A DNA stretch of 5,437 nucleotides from Clostridiales bacterium DTU092 (lineage in GTDB: Bacteria; Bacillota; Clostridia; Caldicoprobacterales; Caldicoprobacteraceae). The translations under genes and the position numbers were made by a program. Positions 5,245 to 5,437 of the stretch are shown here, one piece after another (within the stretch, counting starts at the first letter, position 1; every line of letters starts with the position of its first letter). The stretch is from NCBI GenBank assembly GCA_001513505.1, contig LFTM01000189.1, forward strand, positions 1 to 5,437, read 5' to 3'. The notes under the pieces were generated by a model, which worked only from the letters and a program-made list of their open reading frames with translations, had not been told where the DNA came from and did no database searches.

Positions 5245-5320
5245 TGGAGCCCACGACCGGACTTGAACCGGTGACCTCCGCCTTACCATGGCGGCGCTCT
5301 ACCGACTGAGCTACATGGGC
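5245..5320 (-). tRNA. tRNA-Thr, anticodon GGT
   Basis: The 76-nt cloverleaf folds fully: acceptor GCCCATG with CGTGGGC (one G-T pair), D-stem GCTC/GAGC with loop AGTCGGTA, anticodon stem CCGCC/GGCGG with loop ATGGTAA giving anticodon GGT, a 5-nt variable region, and T-arm ACCGG-TTCAAGT-CCGGT. Discriminator T is followed by an encoded CCA. It reads ACC and ACT codons. It lies 198 bp upstream of tuf on the same strand, 42 bp after tRNA-Gly, and directly behind a candidate promoter; the Gly-Thr-tuf order matches the glyT-thrT-tufB end of the E. coli tufB operon. Confidence 0.97.
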
Positions 5321-5330
5321 ATTTTTAAAA

Positions 5331-5359
5331 ACTATAATATAATAAACAACCATTGACAA
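5331..5359 (-). promoter_or_regulatory. Candidate sigma-A promoter for tRNA-Thr and tuf
   Basis: In the 42-bp spacer between the two tRNA genes, TTGTCA (5359-5354, 5 of 6 to the -35 consensus) and TATAGT (5336-5331, 5 of 6 to the -10 consensus) are spaced by exactly 17 bp. A start 6-7 nt further on would fall near 5324, just before the 5' end of tRNA-Thr at 5320. This would make a tRNA-Thr/tuf primary transcript that needs processing. I found no comparably good promoter in the 198 bp between tRNA-Thr and tuf. Confidence 0.55.
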
Positions 5360-5362
5360 AAC

Positions 5363-5436
5363 TGGAGCGGGTGATGGGAATCGAACCCACGCTGCCAGCT
5401 TGGGAAGCTGGAGTTCTACCATTGAACTACACCCGC
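5363..5436 (-). tRNA. tRNA-Gly, anticodon CCC
   Basis: The 74-nt cloverleaf starts one base inside the right edge. Acceptor GCGGGTG pairs perfectly with CACCCGC; D-stem GTTC/GAAC with loop AATGGTA; anticodon stem CCAGC/GCTGG with loop TTCCCAA, anticodon CCC; 4-nt variable region; T-arm GTGGG-TTCGATT-CCCAT; discriminator T and encoded CCA. It should read only GGG codons, which tuf uses repeatedly. The Gly tRNA in the equivalent E. coli cluster (glyT) has anticodon TCC, so the anticodon here differs. More tRNA genes may lie upstream, outside the window. Confidence 0.96.
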
Positions 5437-5437
5437 A

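Noticed and set aside
5225..5422. Minus-strand 65-codon open frame containing HVAQSVERRHGKAEVTGSSPVVGS
   Set aside because: It is a translation of the two tRNA genes and their spacer; this peptide is a well-known false protein call made from tRNA genes.

Overview
The window is a ribosomal-protein and translation locus of a low-GC Gram-positive bacterium, most likely of class Clostridia. That placement rests on the style of the proteins (EF-Tu, S10 with RAPHKYKDSREQFEMRTHKR, L2, L3), on strong AGGAGG-type ribosome binding sites before every gene, and on GTG/ATG starts. I cannot name a genus. Every gene reads on the minus strand, so transcription runs from high to low coordinates.

In transcription order the window holds: tRNA-Gly(CCC) (5436-5363); a short spacer with a good candidate promoter; tRNA-Thr(GGT) (5320-5245); a 198-bp leader; tuf (EF-Tu, 5046-3835); a 338-bp gene-free spacer; then the start of the classical S10 operon: rpsJ, rplC, rplD, rplW, rplB, rpsS and rplV. 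rplV is cut by the left edge of the window. From rpsJ onward the genes are tightly packed, with gaps of 15 to 37 nt and a 1-nt stop/start overlap between rplD and rplW, as expected of one polycistronic mRNA. Together they supply EF-Tu for aminoacyl-tRNA delivery, two tRNAs, and proteins of both ribosomal subunits.

Two spacers deserve attention. The tuf leader (5047-5244) is not plain leader sequence. On the tuf strand, about 5207-5085 reads as the decayed right end of an IS200/IS605-type element: a C-terminal tnpB remnant with in-frame stops (ILTL*GTVGF*TPRTDACGDR, then a stop), followed by the GTGAAGCAGGAATCC...GTGGGAGGTTCAA tail typical of these right ends, which doubles as the omegaRNA scaffold. 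The sequence directly after it, where an omegaRNA guide would lie, runs into the tuf ribosome binding site. The tuf-rpsJ spacer (3497-3834) holds a 17-bp two-part hairpin just after tuf, a candidate sigma-A promoter for the S10 operon, and a leader with three consecutive small hairpins.

The gene order tRNA-Gly / tRNA-Thr / tuf / rpsJ combines the upstream side of a tufB-type locus (tRNAs before tuf) with the downstream side of a tufA-type locus (tuf before rpsJ), with no fusA upstream of tuf. tuf also has a codon signature unlike its neighbour rplB: 43 of 47 Val codons are GTA and 20 of 25 Ile codons are ATA. Recombination between tuf copies, or an assembly misjoin at the tuf repeat, are both live explanations.
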